DNA of 64,000 nucleotides from Anaeromicropila herbilytica (GTDB lineage Bacteria > Bacillota > Clostridia > Lachnospirales > Lachnospiraceae), in assembly GCF_016591975.1 (NCBI RefSeq), contig NZ_AP024169.1, positions 3,015,001-3,079,000 of the forward strand, read 5' to 3'. The notes under the pieces are model-generated. The model was given only the letters and a program-made list of their open reading frames with translations. It had not been told where the DNA came from and did no database searches. Position numbers and translations under genes: made by a program. Numbering within the stretch: the first letter of the stretch is position 1; every line of letters starts with the position of its first letter. Shown here one piece after another: positions 17,814 through 26,458 of the stretch.

Positions 17814-18431
17814 TTATGCTTTTTTATGACCAATCTTATTTTCAGTACCATTTAATAATCTTTTAATATTTGCTTGATGCTTTATAAAAGCAAATACCGT
17901 AAAGATTAAGCTTACAAAAAGCATATGTATACTGCTAGGATAAAAGACCAAAACACCTAGTGGCAAAACCAATGAAATAAGCAAAGAGCCCAAAGATACA
18001 TATCTTGTAATTACAACCGTAAGAATAAAAACGATTAGTGCAATCAATGTGATTCTTAGATCAAAAGTAAGTATGACAGCCGACATACAAGCAATTCCTT
18101 TTCCACCTTTAAATCCAAGTGTGACGGGAAAATTATGTCCAATAACTACACCTAATCCAGTACAAAGCGTAAGCATTTGTCCATAAACATGACCATCATT
18201 CGCAATCATTCCAAATGCAACAATTGGAATGATTGCTTTTAATAAATCACCCGCGAAAGTAAGAAGACCAGCTTTCTTTCCTAAAGTTCTTAAGGCATTG
18301 GTGGATCCGATATTACCACTACCCTGATTTCTTATATCTACGTGATAAGCTTTCCCTACAATAAATCCAGTTGGAAAACATCCAAAAATATAGCCAACAC
18401 ATATGCTAATCACATAAATTATGGTATTCAT
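17814..18431 (-). CDS. plsY: Glycerol-3-phosphate acyltransferase PlsY
   Basis: This membrane enzyme transfers an acyl group from acyl-phosphate to glycerol-3-phosphate, the first step of phospholipid synthesis. The three conserved loops are visible: GSGNIGSTNALR (about 37-48), the phosphate-binding GHNFPVTLGFKGGKG (about 98-112), and a C-terminal segment with HQANIKRLLNGTENKI. Five or so hydrophobic helices fill the rest. It has 205 residues, as is usual. It starts one base after the der stop and precedes gpsA by 57 bases, giving a compact operon. Confidence 0.97.
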   Translation of the reverse strand: MNTIIYVISICVGYIFGCFPTGFIVGKAYHVDIRNQGSGNIGSTNALRTLGKKAGLLTFAGDLLKAIIPIVAFGMIANDGHVYGQMLTLCTGLGVVIGHNFPVTLGFKGGKGIACMSAVILTFDLRITLIALIVFILTVVITRYVSLGSLLISLVLPLGVLVFYPSSIHMLFVSLIFTVFAFIKHQANIKRLLNGTENKIGHKKA

Positions 18432-18432
18432 A

Positions 18433-19758
18433 TTACTCTTTTTCCTTTCTTTCTCGAATGATAAATTTCAACGAAGTTCCCTTAAATCCAAATGCATCAC
18501 GGATTTTATTCTCAATATATCTTGTGTATGAGAAATGCATCAATTCTTTATCATTAACAAATATTACGAATGTTGGTGGTTTTACTGCAACCTGAGTAAT
18601 GTAATATAATTTTAAGCGTTTACCTTTATCTGATGGTGGTTGTTGCATTGCAGTAGCTTCTGTCATAATTTCATTTAAGACACCTGTTGCAACACGTAAT
18701 GTTTGATTTTGAATAACCATTTCAATGAGATCAAATAGTTTATTCATTCTTTGTCCAGTTAACGCAGAAATAAAGATAATTTCTGCATATGGCATATAAG
18801 CCAGAATATCTTGTACTTTTCTAGTATATTCATAGATTGTCTTATCATTCTTCTCAATTGCATCCCACTTATTTACTACAATGATAATACCTTTACCACG
18901 TTCATGTGCAATACCTGCAATCTTAGCATCTTGTTCTGTAACACCTTCTACCGCATCAATTACCATAAGAACTACGTCTGCTCTTTCAACAGCAGTAACA
19001 GTACGAATAATGCTGTAACGTTCTAACTCTTCTTTTATCTTACTCTTTCTTCTAAGACCAGCTGTATCAATAAATACATATTCTTTCTCATTGTATGTTA
19101 CTGCAGTATCTATCGCATCTCTTGTCGTACCTGCAATATCAGATACAATAACACGATTTTCTCCTAAAAGTTTATTAATAATAGAAGATTTACCTACGTT
19201 AGGTTTACCAACAATTGCAATTCTTGGTCGCTCGTCTTCTACTTCTTCTAGATCTTCTTTATTAAAATGATTGATTACCTCATCTAACATATCACCAATT
19301 CCAAGTCTTGAAGCACCTGATACTGGAACAGGATCACCAATTCCTAAGTTGTAGAATTCATAAACATCAGGCATAAATTTATCAAAATTATCAACCTTAT
19401 TTACTACTAATATTACTGGTTTTGCTGATTTTCTAAGCATATCAGCCACTTTGTAATCAGCATCTACAAGACCTTGTCTTACGTCTACGATAAATAATAT
19501 TACATCAGCTGTATCAATTGCGATCTGCGCTTGCTGCCTCATATGCGAAAGCATAAGATCCTTACTTTCTGGCTCAATACCACCGGTATCAATCATTGTA
19601 AATTGATTATCTAGCCATGTAACATCTGCATAAATACGATCTCTTGTTACTCCTGGATAATCCTTTACGATTGAGATTTTTTCCCCTGCCAGAGCATTAA
19701 ATAATGTCGACTTTCCTACATTTGGACGTCCAACGATTGCTACGATTGGTTTACTCAT
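18433..19758 (-). CDS. der: Ribosome assembly GTPase Der (EngA)
   Basis: Der is an essential GTPase of 50S subunit assembly. It has the diagnostic tandem G domains: first GRPNVGKST (about 9-17), DTGG and NKVD; second GKPNVGKSS (about 183-191), DTAG and NKWD. A C-terminal KH-like domain ends in FKGTSLKFIIRERKEKE. It has 441 residues, as is typical. The gene heads the der-plsY-gpsA unit. The 182-base gap to the DUF512 gene upstream (19759-19940) shows no gene and no clear terminator. Confidence 0.98.
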   Translation of the reverse strand: MSKPIVAIVGRPNVGKSTLFNALAGEKISIVKDYPGVTRDRIYADVTWLDNQFTMIDTGGIEPESKDLMLSHMRQQAQIAIDTADVILFIVDVRQGLVDADYKVADMLRKSAKPVILVVNKVDNFDKFMPDVYEFYNLGIGDPVPVSGASRLGIGDMLDEVINHFNKEDLEEVEDERPRIAIVGKPNVGKSSIINKLLGENRVIVSDIAGTTRDAIDTAVTYNEKEYVFIDTAGLRRKSKIKEELERYSIIRTVTAVERADVVLMVIDAVEGVTEQDAKIAGIAHERGKGIIIVVNKWDAIEKNDKTIYEYTRKVQDILAYMPYAEIIFISALTGQRMNKLFDLIEMVIQNQTLRVATGVLNEIMTEATAMQQPPSDKGKRLKLYYITQVAVKPPTFVIFVNDKELMHFSYTRYIENKIRDAFGFKGTSLKFIIRERKEKE

Positions 19759-19940
19759 TTTATATCTCCTTGTTATTCACTAATCTTTAATAAAATCAAC
19801 TTATTTGATATAAACCAAATTTTATTAAAGAATTGTATTATTATTTTTGTTATAAATATATATATCAAGACTGCCACTTTCATCTATTCACAAACTCAAA
19901 TCATGCAGTACAGATAAACTTACATAATAGCTTTTCAGCT

Positions 19941-21254
19941 TCATTTTTTCAAAACAGTATCAATAAGTGACTGACCGTCTGATTTTACAATACGAATTGG
20001 AATTTGTAAAGCATTTTCTATATCCTGCACTGTCATATCATCTAGTAATATATCCGTATCTGCTCTTAATAAAACATCTGGTAAGATTAAAAATTCACCT
20101 AAATCTTTACCCTTTAACTGTTTTATGATATCTTGCCCTGTTAACAATCCAGCAACTGTGATATCTTCACCAAAGAATTCATTCTTAATAGGATAGACTT
20201 GACCCCTAATATTAGGATATTTCATATTAACTTTATTCATGATTTCTTCTATAATAGGCGCTGCTAATAAACCCGTTGCTAAGGATATATGGTAATCTTG
20301 ATCGTCACCTTCTAAATTTTCTAATGCTTCATCTACTTCATCGATCAAAGAACGAACCATCCCAACTCCATTTTCAATCTGACCATATCCTTCATAATAA
20401 GAAGCTTCTGGAATTGGTAGATTGGCAGTGATATACCATTCATCACTTGCATGAACAAATCTTGTCCCGTGTTCTTTTAAATATATGTCTTGGTATTTAC
20501 GAATGATGTCTAATACTTCTTTCGCATCCTGTTCACCGAACTTTGTTAAATCCTCTAAACCTTCTCGATATTTTGTCTTACCTACTGGAACAACTGATAA
20601 GCTCTGCATATATGGAAGATACTTTGCTAGATCTTTTATTGATTTTTCTAGTTCCTTACCATCATTTAAACCCTTGCATAATACAATCTGACTGTTCATC
20701 TCAATCTGTCCATCATACAACTGCTTAATCTTATCTAACGCATCTCCAGCAAATCGATTGTTTAACATTTTTACTCGTAATTCTTTATTCGTTGTATGAA
20801 CCGAAATGTTAATTGGAGACAATTTATATTGAATAATTCGCTCAATATCCTCTTCCTTCATATTAGTAAGAGTTATATAATTACCCTGAAGAAAGGATAG
20901 TCTCGAATCATCATCTTTAAAATATAACGTATCTCTCATACCTTTTGGCATCTGATCAATAAAACAAAAAACACATTTATTTCTACAGGATAAATAAGAA
21001 TCCATGAGGCCTTCTTTAAATTCTATCCCTAAATCTTCATTATATTCTTTTTCTATTTCAAGTTCCCATTCTTCACCATTTGGTTTACGAACTAAAACCT
21101 CAAGATATTCATCATTGATTAAAAATTGATAATCAAACACATCTTTAATTTCTTTACCATTGATACGAAGTAAACAATCTCCTGGTTCAATCTCTAGTTC
21201 ATAAGCGATACTATCCTGCTTGACACTCTTTACTTCATGTCCAATTTTATTCAT
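19941..21254 (-). CDS. DUF512 radical-SAM-like protein with N-terminal PDZ domain
   Basis: A conserved Clostridial protein usually found beside der. The N terminus (about 1-65) is a small PDZ-like domain (SVKQDSIAYELEIEPGD). It is followed by the cysteine cluster CRNKCVFCF in a radical-SAM-like core and the C-terminal DUF512 domain (TGLLAAPIIEE, FFGEDITVAGLLTGQDI). The Cys spacing is C-x3-C-x2-C, expected to bind an Fe-S cluster. The reaction is unknown. The frame is open to a TTG at 21275; ATG codons at 21266 and 21254 are both possible starts and neither has a strong ribosome site; I use 21254, which begins MNKIGHEVKSV. Confidence 0.87.
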   Translation of the reverse strand: MNKIGHEVKSVKQDSIAYELEIEPGDCLLRINGKEIKDVFDYQFLINDEYLEVLVRKPNGEEWELEIEKEYNEDLGIEFKEGLMDSYLSCRNKCVFCFIDQMPKGMRDTLYFKDDDSRLSFLQGNYITLTNMKEEDIERIIQYKLSPINISVHTTNKELRVKMLNNRFAGDALDKIKQLYDGQIEMNSQIVLCKGLNDGKELEKSIKDLAKYLPYMQSLSVVPVGKTKYREGLEDLTKFGEQDAKEVLDIIRKYQDIYLKEHGTRFVHASDEWYITANLPIPEASYYEGYGQIENGVGMVRSLIDEVDEALENLEGDDQDYHISLATGLLAAPIIEEIMNKVNMKYPNIRGQVYPIKNEFFGEDITVAGLLTGQDIIKQLKGKDLGEFLILPDVLLRADTDILLDDMTVQDIENALQIPIRIVKSDGQSLIDTVLKK

Positions 21255-21444
21255 ATTTATGCCCATGCCTTTCAAATCTTAGATGACCTATTATAAATAG
21301 TCAAAATCAGAAAAGTTGAATATTTTTTTATAAATAATCTAACTTCTTATATTACTAATAGCAAAACTACCCACTTACCCTAACATACATCATAACAATT
21401 AATTTAGAATTTGTAAACTATATTTCATGTACTTGATTGTGTTC

Positions 21445-21473
21445 TTGACGAATGATATCTTAAGTGTTATAAA
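21445..21473 (+). promoter_or_regulatory. Promoter of prs
   Basis: TTGACG (21445-21450), 17-base spacer, TATAAA (21468-21473). A small AACTCAA/TTGAGTT dyad lies in the leader at about 21513-21537. The rest of the 309-base gap 21276-21584 holds nothing else I can identify. Confidence 0.7.
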
Positions 21474-21584
21474 TGTAATAGTTGCGTAGGATTTTACGCT
21501 TATTAGTATCCCAAACTCAATTATATATTTTTGAGTTAGTTAAAATTCATACAAATTACATTTATTATTTGGAGGAATCATTGC

Positions 21585-22769
21585 ATGACAACCGTTAATA
21601 TCCCAACGTCTGAATCTATACCTGTTGCGCCGCTTAAAATTATTGCTTTAGACAGTTGCAAATCCATGGGTGATAAAGTAAATGATTACATCGTAGACTC
21701 AAGACATTCCCAAGTGAATCAAAATGATCACACCCTCGCTTTTTTAGGTTATGAGGCAGATAACTATCTTGCAAATGCTGTTTGTCCAAGATTCGGTTCA
21801 GGTGAAGCAAAAGCCGTAATCAAGGAATCTATTCGTGGTACTGATCTTTATATCTTAGTTGATGTAACCAATCGTGAAATTTCTTACAATTTATGTGGAA
21901 ATAAGACATTCATGTCTCCAGATGATCATTTCCAAGATCTTAAGCGTATTATCGCTGCTTCTAATGGAAAAGCTCACAGAATTAATGTTATTATGCCTTA
22001 TTTATATGAAGGCAGACAACATAAGCGTTCGAAAAGAGAATCTCTTGATTGTGCGTTAGCATTACAAGAATTGTCTAATATGGGAGTTGATAATATTATC
22101 ACATTTGATGCACACGATCCAAGAGTGCAAAATGCTACTCCAATTCGTGGGTTTGACAATTTCTACACAACTCTTCAATTTATCCGTCAATTCCTATATA
22201 CCGAAAAAGATTTAAAAATTGATAAAGACAACTTAATTATTATCAGCCCTGACGAAGGTGGAATGAGCCGTTCTATCTACTATACTAATGTATTAGGCGT
22301 AGATATGGGTATGTTCTATAAGAGAAGAGATTACTCTACTATTGTAAATGGCAAGAACCCAATCATTGAACACCAGTATTTAGGACGCTCTATTGAGAAC
22401 AAGGATGTATTTATCGTAGACGATATGATTTCTTCCGGTGAAAGTATTCTAGAAGTTGCATCAGAATTAAAGAAACGTAAAGCACGTCGTGTATTTATTG
22501 CAGCAACTTATGGTTTATTTAGCGAAGGTTTTGATAAATTCGATAAAGCTTATGAAGATGGAATTATTCATCGTATCTATACAACCAATTTATCTTACTG
22601 CTCACAGGAATTATTAGACAAGCCATACTATGAATGTGTTGATATAAGCAAATATATAGCTTTAATCATAGATACATTAAATCACGATACTTCTGTTGAT
22701 AAGATTTTAAATCCAACTACTCGTATTCAAGAATTATTAGAATCTTTTCGTAATGGCAACTTAAAATAA
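21585..22769 (+). CDS. prs: Ribose-phosphate pyrophosphokinase
   Basis: It makes PRPP from ribose-5-phosphate and ATP for nucleotide, His and Trp synthesis. The PRPP-binding loop VFIVDDMISSGES is clear, as are the flexible catalytic region (KRRDYST) and the family segments IINVIMPYLYEGRQHKR-like (here RINVIMPYLYEGRQ) and ITFDAHDPRVQNA. It has 394 residues against about 315 for standard Prs; the extra length is an N-terminal extension of about 40 residues, a C-terminal tail and small insertions, as in related Clostridia. A GGAGG site precedes the ATG. It stands alone, between its own promoter and terminator. Confidence 0.95.
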   Translation: MTTVNIPTSESIPVAPLKIIALDSCKSMGDKVNDYIVDSRHSQVNQNDHTLAFLGYEADNYLANAVCPRFGSGEAKAVIKESIRGTDLYILVDVTNREISYNLCGNKTFMSPDDHFQDLKRIIAASNGKAHRINVIMPYLYEGRQHKRSKRESLDCALALQELSNMGVDNIITFDAHDPRVQNATPIRGFDNFYTTLQFIRQFLYTEKDLKIDKDNLIIISPDEGGMSRSIYYTNVLGVDMGMFYKRRDYSTIVNGKNPIIEHQYLGRSIENKDVFIVDDMISSGESILEVASELKKRKARRVFIAATYGLFSEGFDKFDKAYEDGIIHRIYTTNLSYCSQELLDKPYYECVDISKYIALIIDTLNHDTSVDKILNPTTRIQELLESFRNGNLK

Positions 22770-22846
22770 TGCTGTGAATACTGATTATGAAATGATTTAT
22801 GAATTGAATTCACATAGTTAACTGAATAAATTAACTATTATTTTCC

Positions 22847-22906
22847 AAAGAACCAAGGTATTTATTGATATCCATATATCAACAAATACCTTGGTTCTTA
22901 TTTTAT
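22847..22906. terminator. Terminator of prs
   Basis: AAGAACCAAGGTATTTATTG and the complementary AAATACCTTGGTTCTT form a very long stem, followed on the plus strand by ATTTTAT. It lies between the convergent prs and pgeF genes and may serve both. Confidence 0.88.
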
Positions 22907-22923
22907 AAGTTATTTATGTGATT

Positions 22924-23808
22924 CTATGAGATTGATAAGAAAGCTGCTAAGTTACCTCTTTTCCCCTTTGTTGCACGATGGGAGAACAATATATCATGAT
23001 TGCAGCAGGTACAGACACTTGAAATTGTAATATTTTCTTCCTTAATCCCTGCTTCCATTAGTATATATTTATTTACTAACCATAGATCAAGCTGATACTT
23101 ACCATTCTCTTTTTCTTCAAGAATCTTATCTACAATCTCTTCCTTGAAATTAGTTCGAAATTCATTAGCAACATCTTCACTAACTTCGTAGCAATCACGA
23201 CATATGGATGGCCCTATGACAGCGATTATATCATCTGGAGATGAATTATAATTCTCTTTCATAGCTTTAACTGTTTCATTACCAATCCTTCTAACAGTAC
23301 CTTTCCAGCCAGAATGGGTTAGTCCTATCGCTTTATTTACCGGATCAACAAAATACAATGGCACACAGTCAGCATAAAATGTAACTAAAGGAATGTCTTT
23401 TTCATTTGTAATTAGCCCATCGATTTCTTTTATGTCACTATCCCTTACGATTCCTTTTCCCATATCTGCTTTTATTACCTTATGGATCTTAATATCATGA
23501 ACTTGATCGGAAAAAACCAGATTATCTTTCACCAGGCCAATGGCTTCACAGATCCTTCGATAATTTTCAGTTACCGTTTCCGCCATATCTCCTCTATGAA
23601 AGCTAAGATTCATTGTTGCTAGGTCGCCCGTACTAACTCCACCTAGTTTGGTTGAAAAGCCATGTTTAATAAAAGGTATCTTCTCTAAAACTTGAAATTT
23701 AATTACTGGAACCTCATCCTCTTGATTAAAATAAATGATATGATTATCTTTATTATATTTCTCATTTATTATTTGATTGCTTTCTTTCATCTTTAGGCGA
23801 TTACACAT
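22924..23808 (-). CDS. pgeF: Peptidoglycan editing factor / purine nucleoside phosphorylase (YfiH/laccase-domain)
   Basis: This is a member of the DUF152/Cu-oxidase_4 family, first called polyphenol oxidase. Members have been reported as PgeF, which keeps wrong amino acids out of peptidoglycan stems, and as multi-substrate purine nucleoside phosphorylases. The metal ligands are seen in FYADCVPLYF, GLTHSGWKGTV (His) and GPSICRDCYEV; the C terminus has the usual CTCCNHDILFSHRATKGKRG. A longer frame reaches 23835, but ATAGGAGGAAGC sits just before the ATG at 23808, giving 294 residues. It is the last gene of the long run that begins at ylxM. Confidence 0.93.
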   Translation of the reverse strand: MCNRLKMKESNQIINEKYNKDNHIIYFNQEDEVPVIKFQVLEKIPFIKHGFSTKLGGVSTGDLATMNLSFHRGDMAETVTENYRRICEAIGLVKDNLVFSDQVHDIKIHKVIKADMGKGIVRDSDIKEIDGLITNEKDIPLVTFYADCVPLYFVDPVNKAIGLTHSGWKGTVRRIGNETVKAMKENYNSSPDDIIAVIGPSICRDCYEVSEDVANEFRTNFKEEIVDKILEEKENGKYQLDLWLVNKYILMEAGIKEENITISSVCTCCNHDILFSHRATKGKRGNLAAFLSIS

Positions 23809-23879
23809 GCTTCCTCCTATCCAATTCTTATCCATGTATTATAAAAGTTCGTAATGTAAGAATTTTCATATGTATCTAA

Positions 23880-24230
23880 CTATATCTCAAATGCATCCTG
23901 AATCACTTTAATCTCATTATCTAAGATTACAACTGCATCAAAGCGACATGGAGTATCTTCATAATATCCATGAGAATACATATAATAATTTGCTGATTGA
24001 ATGATTGATTTTCTTTTTCGATAATCTATTGCTTCTTCTGGATATCCATTATGAATTGTAGTTCTGTATTTCACCTCTACAAATACCAAATATTTGCCGT
24101 CTTTTGCTATAATATCAAGTTCACCACCACGATGGTAAAAATTTAGTTCTAGTATGGTATATCCTTTTTCTCTTAAATGATTAGCTGCAAGTTTTTCGTA
24201 ATCTCCGCCAATTTTTCTCTTATTATACAT
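23880..24230 (-). CDS. yraN: YraN family (UPF0102) endonuclease-like protein
   Basis: A 116-residue protein of the UPF0102 family with the restriction-endonuclease-like core: GGDYEKLAANHLREKGY at the N terminus, then GGELDIIAKDGKYLVFVEVK, in which Asp, Glu and Lys form the E-x-K-type catalytic motif. It is encoded beside rnhB in many bacteria, as here with one small gene between. A Holliday-junction-resolvase-like role has been suggested, not shown. It lies 18 bases after the FlhB-like gene. Confidence 0.93.
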   Translation of the reverse strand: MYNKRKIGGDYEKLAANHLREKGYTILELNFYHRGGELDIIAKDGKYLVFVEVKYRTTIHNGYPEEAIDYRKRKSIIQSANYYMYSHGYYEDTPCRFDAVVILDNEIKVIQDAFEI

Positions 24231-24248
24231 CGATAATTATCTCCCTTA

Positions 24249-24638
24249 TTACTTTTTCGTATATTTATCAGGAAATACCTTGCTTTTAATACGATCTAAA
24301 TTATCGACAAATAATAAGACTTCTGCTACAACTCCATATAGCTCAGAAGGAATATATTCTCCGATTTCGAGTTTCGATAATGTATTTGCCAATTTCTCAT
24401 CTTTATGAACTGGTACATCCGATTCCTTGGCCACCTGTACCATCTTATCCGCTACATACCCTTTTCCACTAGCAATAATTCTAGGAGCTGTATCATCTGC
24501 ATCATAAGAGATAGCAACTGCAGTTTTTACTTTATTCTTATTGTTCAATTTATTTCTTTCATCTGTTTCATTCTTATTGACATTTTCTATCATATGATTG
24601 TAAACTACATTTTCTTTTTTTCTATCTTCTTTATTCAT
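24249..24638 (-). CDS. FlhB C-terminal-domain-like cytoplasmic protein (FlhX type)
   Basis: This 129-residue protein resembles the cytoplasmic tail of flagellar export switch FlhB/YscU: KTAVAISYDADDTAPRIIASGKG, then VPVHKDEKLANTLSKLEIGEYIPSELYGVVAEVL. It has no membrane part, and where FlhB has the self-cleaving NPTH motif this protein has a YDAD-type sequence, so it cannot be the canonical switch. Such free FlhB tails (often called FlhX or YlqH) are commonly encoded near rnhB in Firmicutes. A charged Asn/Lys-rich head of about 35 residues precedes the domain. The start at 24638 has GGGAGC before it and lies at the end of the duplicated leader element; a longer frame to 24650 overlaps that site. 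Confidence 0.85.
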   Translation of the reverse strand: MNKEDRKKENVVYNHMIENVNKNETDERNKLNNKNKVKTAVAISYDADDTAPRIIASGKGYVADKMVQVAKESDVPVHKDEKLANTLSKLEIGEYIPSELYGVVAEVLLFVDNLDRIKSKVFPDKYTKK

Positions 24639-24641
24639 ACA

Positions 24642-24726
24642 AGCTCCCATCTGTCGCCATCAGCGACGTACTAATCAGGGGTATGGAACACTTCAAAAAT
24701 TAATAGAATTGTAATCTTTCCACACC
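24642..24726 (-). repeat. Two-hairpin leader element, copy 1
   Basis: It fills the space between rnhB and the FlhB-like gene. 52 bases at 24642-24693 match 25502-25553 at 44 positions. Read on the minus strand: hairpin I, GGTGTGGAA (24726-24718) with TTCCATACC (24688-24680); a linker; hairpin II, GTCGC...GCGAC (24667-24653); then GATGGGAGCT, which supplies the ribosome site of the next gene. Confidence 0.65.
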
Positions 24727-24734
24727 ATCACTCT

Positions 24735-25493
24735 TTATACAAAATTCTTTATAAAGGAATCTCTATGTATTGGACATTTACCTACTTCCTTTAGAGAATC
24801 AATATGATCTTTAGACCCATATCCCTTATTGCTTGCAAATCCATAGCCCGGATATATGATATCATATTCTCTCATCATTTGATCCCTAGTAACCTTTGCT
24901 ACAATACTAGCTGCCGCAATTGAAATACTCTTCGCATCTCCCTTAATAATACCTACTTGCTTTATTGATACTTTTGGTATATGAACCGCATCATTTAATA
25001 GAAGATCAGGTACAACATTAAGCTTACTAATAGCAATTCTCATTGCCTCGTAAGTTGCTTCTAATATGTTAATTTCATCAATAACCGCAGGTGAGACTAC
25101 ACCAATTCCTACTGCAACTGCTTGTTCCATTATAATATCATATAGTTCTTCTCTTTTTTTCTCGCTTAGCTGCTTGGAATCATTAATATATAAGATATTA
25201 CAATCCTTTGGTAGTATAACAGCACCCGCGACAACAGGGCCTGCTAACGGTCCTCTTCCAACTTCATCTATTCCACAGATATAAGAATATTCTTCATATT
25301 TATGTTCATATTCCTTCATCTTTTCGATTCGCTCTAACTCAAGTATTAACTTGTCCTTTTCTTTTCTATACTTTTCAATAATCTTCTTGACTCCAGCTCT
25401 TTCATCAGTAAGATATTTTTGAATCAATATATCAATTTCTGAAATATCAGCCATAGCAAATTCATCTTTTATATCATTTATCTTAACACTCAT
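24735..25493 (-). CDS. rnhB: Ribonuclease HII
   Basis: It removes ribonucleotides misincorporated in DNA and cuts RNA in hybrids. The catalytic motif GIDEVGRGPLAGPVVAGAV carries the Asp-Glu pair; further acidic residues are in LLNDAVHIPK and the DEINI segment. IKGDAKSISIAAASIVAKVTRD is the family signature, and the end is YGSKDHIDSLKEVGKCPIHRDSF. The length of 252 residues includes an N-terminal helical extension of about 70 residues, common in Firmicutes RNase HII. The ribosome site GGGAGC comes from copy 2 of the leader element. Confidence 0.97.
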   Translation of the reverse strand: MSVKINDIKDEFAMADISEIDILIQKYLTDERAGVKKIIEKYRKEKDKLILELERIEKMKEYEHKYEEYSYICGIDEVGRGPLAGPVVAGAVILPKDCNILYINDSKQLSEKKREELYDIIMEQAVAVGIGVVSPAVIDEINILEATYEAMRIAISKLNVVPDLLLNDAVHIPKVSIKQVGIIKGDAKSISIAAASIVAKVTRDQMMREYDIIYPGYGFASNKGYGSKDHIDSLKEVGKCPIHRDSFIKNFV

Positions 25494-25501
25494 ATCACAT
25501 T

Positions 25502-25565
25502 AGCTCCCATCTGTCGCCATAGGCGACATACAAATCAAGGGTGTGAAACGCTTTTTTTCACACTA
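25502..25565 (-). repeat. Two-hairpin leader element, copy 2
   Basis: It fills the space between the lepB stop and the rnhB start. Minus strand: hairpin I, GTGTGAAA/TTTCACAC (within 25563-25541); a linker; hairpin II, TGTCGCC-TAT-GGCGACA (25528-25512), a perfect 7-bp stem; then GATGGGAGCT. Compared with copy 1, hairpin I shows a compensatory change (a G-C pair replaced by A-T), and hairpin II is stronger. Confidence 0.65.
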
Positions 25566-25569
25566 GCTC

Positions 25570-26343
25570 CTATCTTATCCCACCAATTTTATTGAATGGC
25601 CATAAGCGAAATATTGCTTTTCCTATAATTCGTTCTCTCGCAATCTTACCAACAGCTGAATCCCTACTATCCATGCTATCGTTTCGATTATCACCTAACA
25701 CAAAGTATTCTCCCTTTTGTAGTACAATTGGCTTACTAGCATCTCCAGATTCTTTTATCACTTCTTTACCATAGTTTTCCTTAATAGGATCACCATTAAT
25801 ATATATGATTCCTCGAATAATCTGAACCGTTTCTCCTGGAAGTCCTATAATTCTTTTGATATAATAAACACCTTTTGATTTTGGGAATACTACAATATCA
25901 AACCTAGCCGGATCATCATTTAAATAAGTTAACTTATCAATAAATAAATAATCCTTATTCTCTATTGTATTTTCCATAGATTCACCATTTACTCTTGTAT
26001 ATTGCCCTACATAGGATGTGAATAAATTAGCAAAAACAAATGATACCAATGCGATGAGAATAAACTTAAATACTTCTTTATATACTGATTGAAATGAGCT
26101 ATGATTATTATTTACATTATATAATGTATCAATATCTATATCATCTTCTAGCTTACAGCAGGGTTGTTCTGTTTCTAACTGTACCGATTCTTTTGTATCT
26201 TTTTCAATCATATTATTTAAATTAATTAAACTCTGATTATTCTCACCAAATTCATTGATATTATAATTATTTTTATCTTGATAATATCGTTTCATATCCT
26301 TAACAAATTCAATACTATCTTCAATTTCTTCCCTTTTATCCAT
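25570..26343 (-). CDS. lepB: Signal peptidase I, long form
   Basis: It removes signal peptides from exported proteins at the outer face of the membrane. The catalytic Ser is in VNGESMENTI and the Lys in YYIKRIIGLPGE; box D VLGDNRNDSMDSRD is intact. One membrane helix (FKFILIALVSFVFANLF) precedes them. An unusual cytoplasmic head of about 90 residues, rich in Asp, Asn and Glu with a Cys pair (PCCKLEDD), lies before the helix. It is one of two signal peptidase genes that flank rbgA. Confidence 0.95.
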   Translation of the reverse strand: MDKREEIEDSIEFVKDMKRYYQDKNNYNINEFGENNQSLINLNNMIEKDTKESVQLETEQPCCKLEDDIDIDTLYNVNNNHSSFQSVYKEVFKFILIALVSFVFANLFTSYVGQYTRVNGESMENTIENKDYLFIDKLTYLNDDPARFDIVVFPKSKGVYYIKRIIGLPGETVQIIRGIIYINGDPIKENYGKEVIKESGDASKPIVLQKGEYFVLGDNRNDSMDSRDSAVGKIARERIIGKAIFRLWPFNKIGGIR

Positions 26344-26458
26344 ACAGTACTCCCTTTTCTAAGAAATGAATCTTCACGATATGAATATTTAATCAATGGT
26401 AATACCTTTATTCTATCATATTAATTTGGAGTTAACAGTATTTTAGAAAATTTATTTT

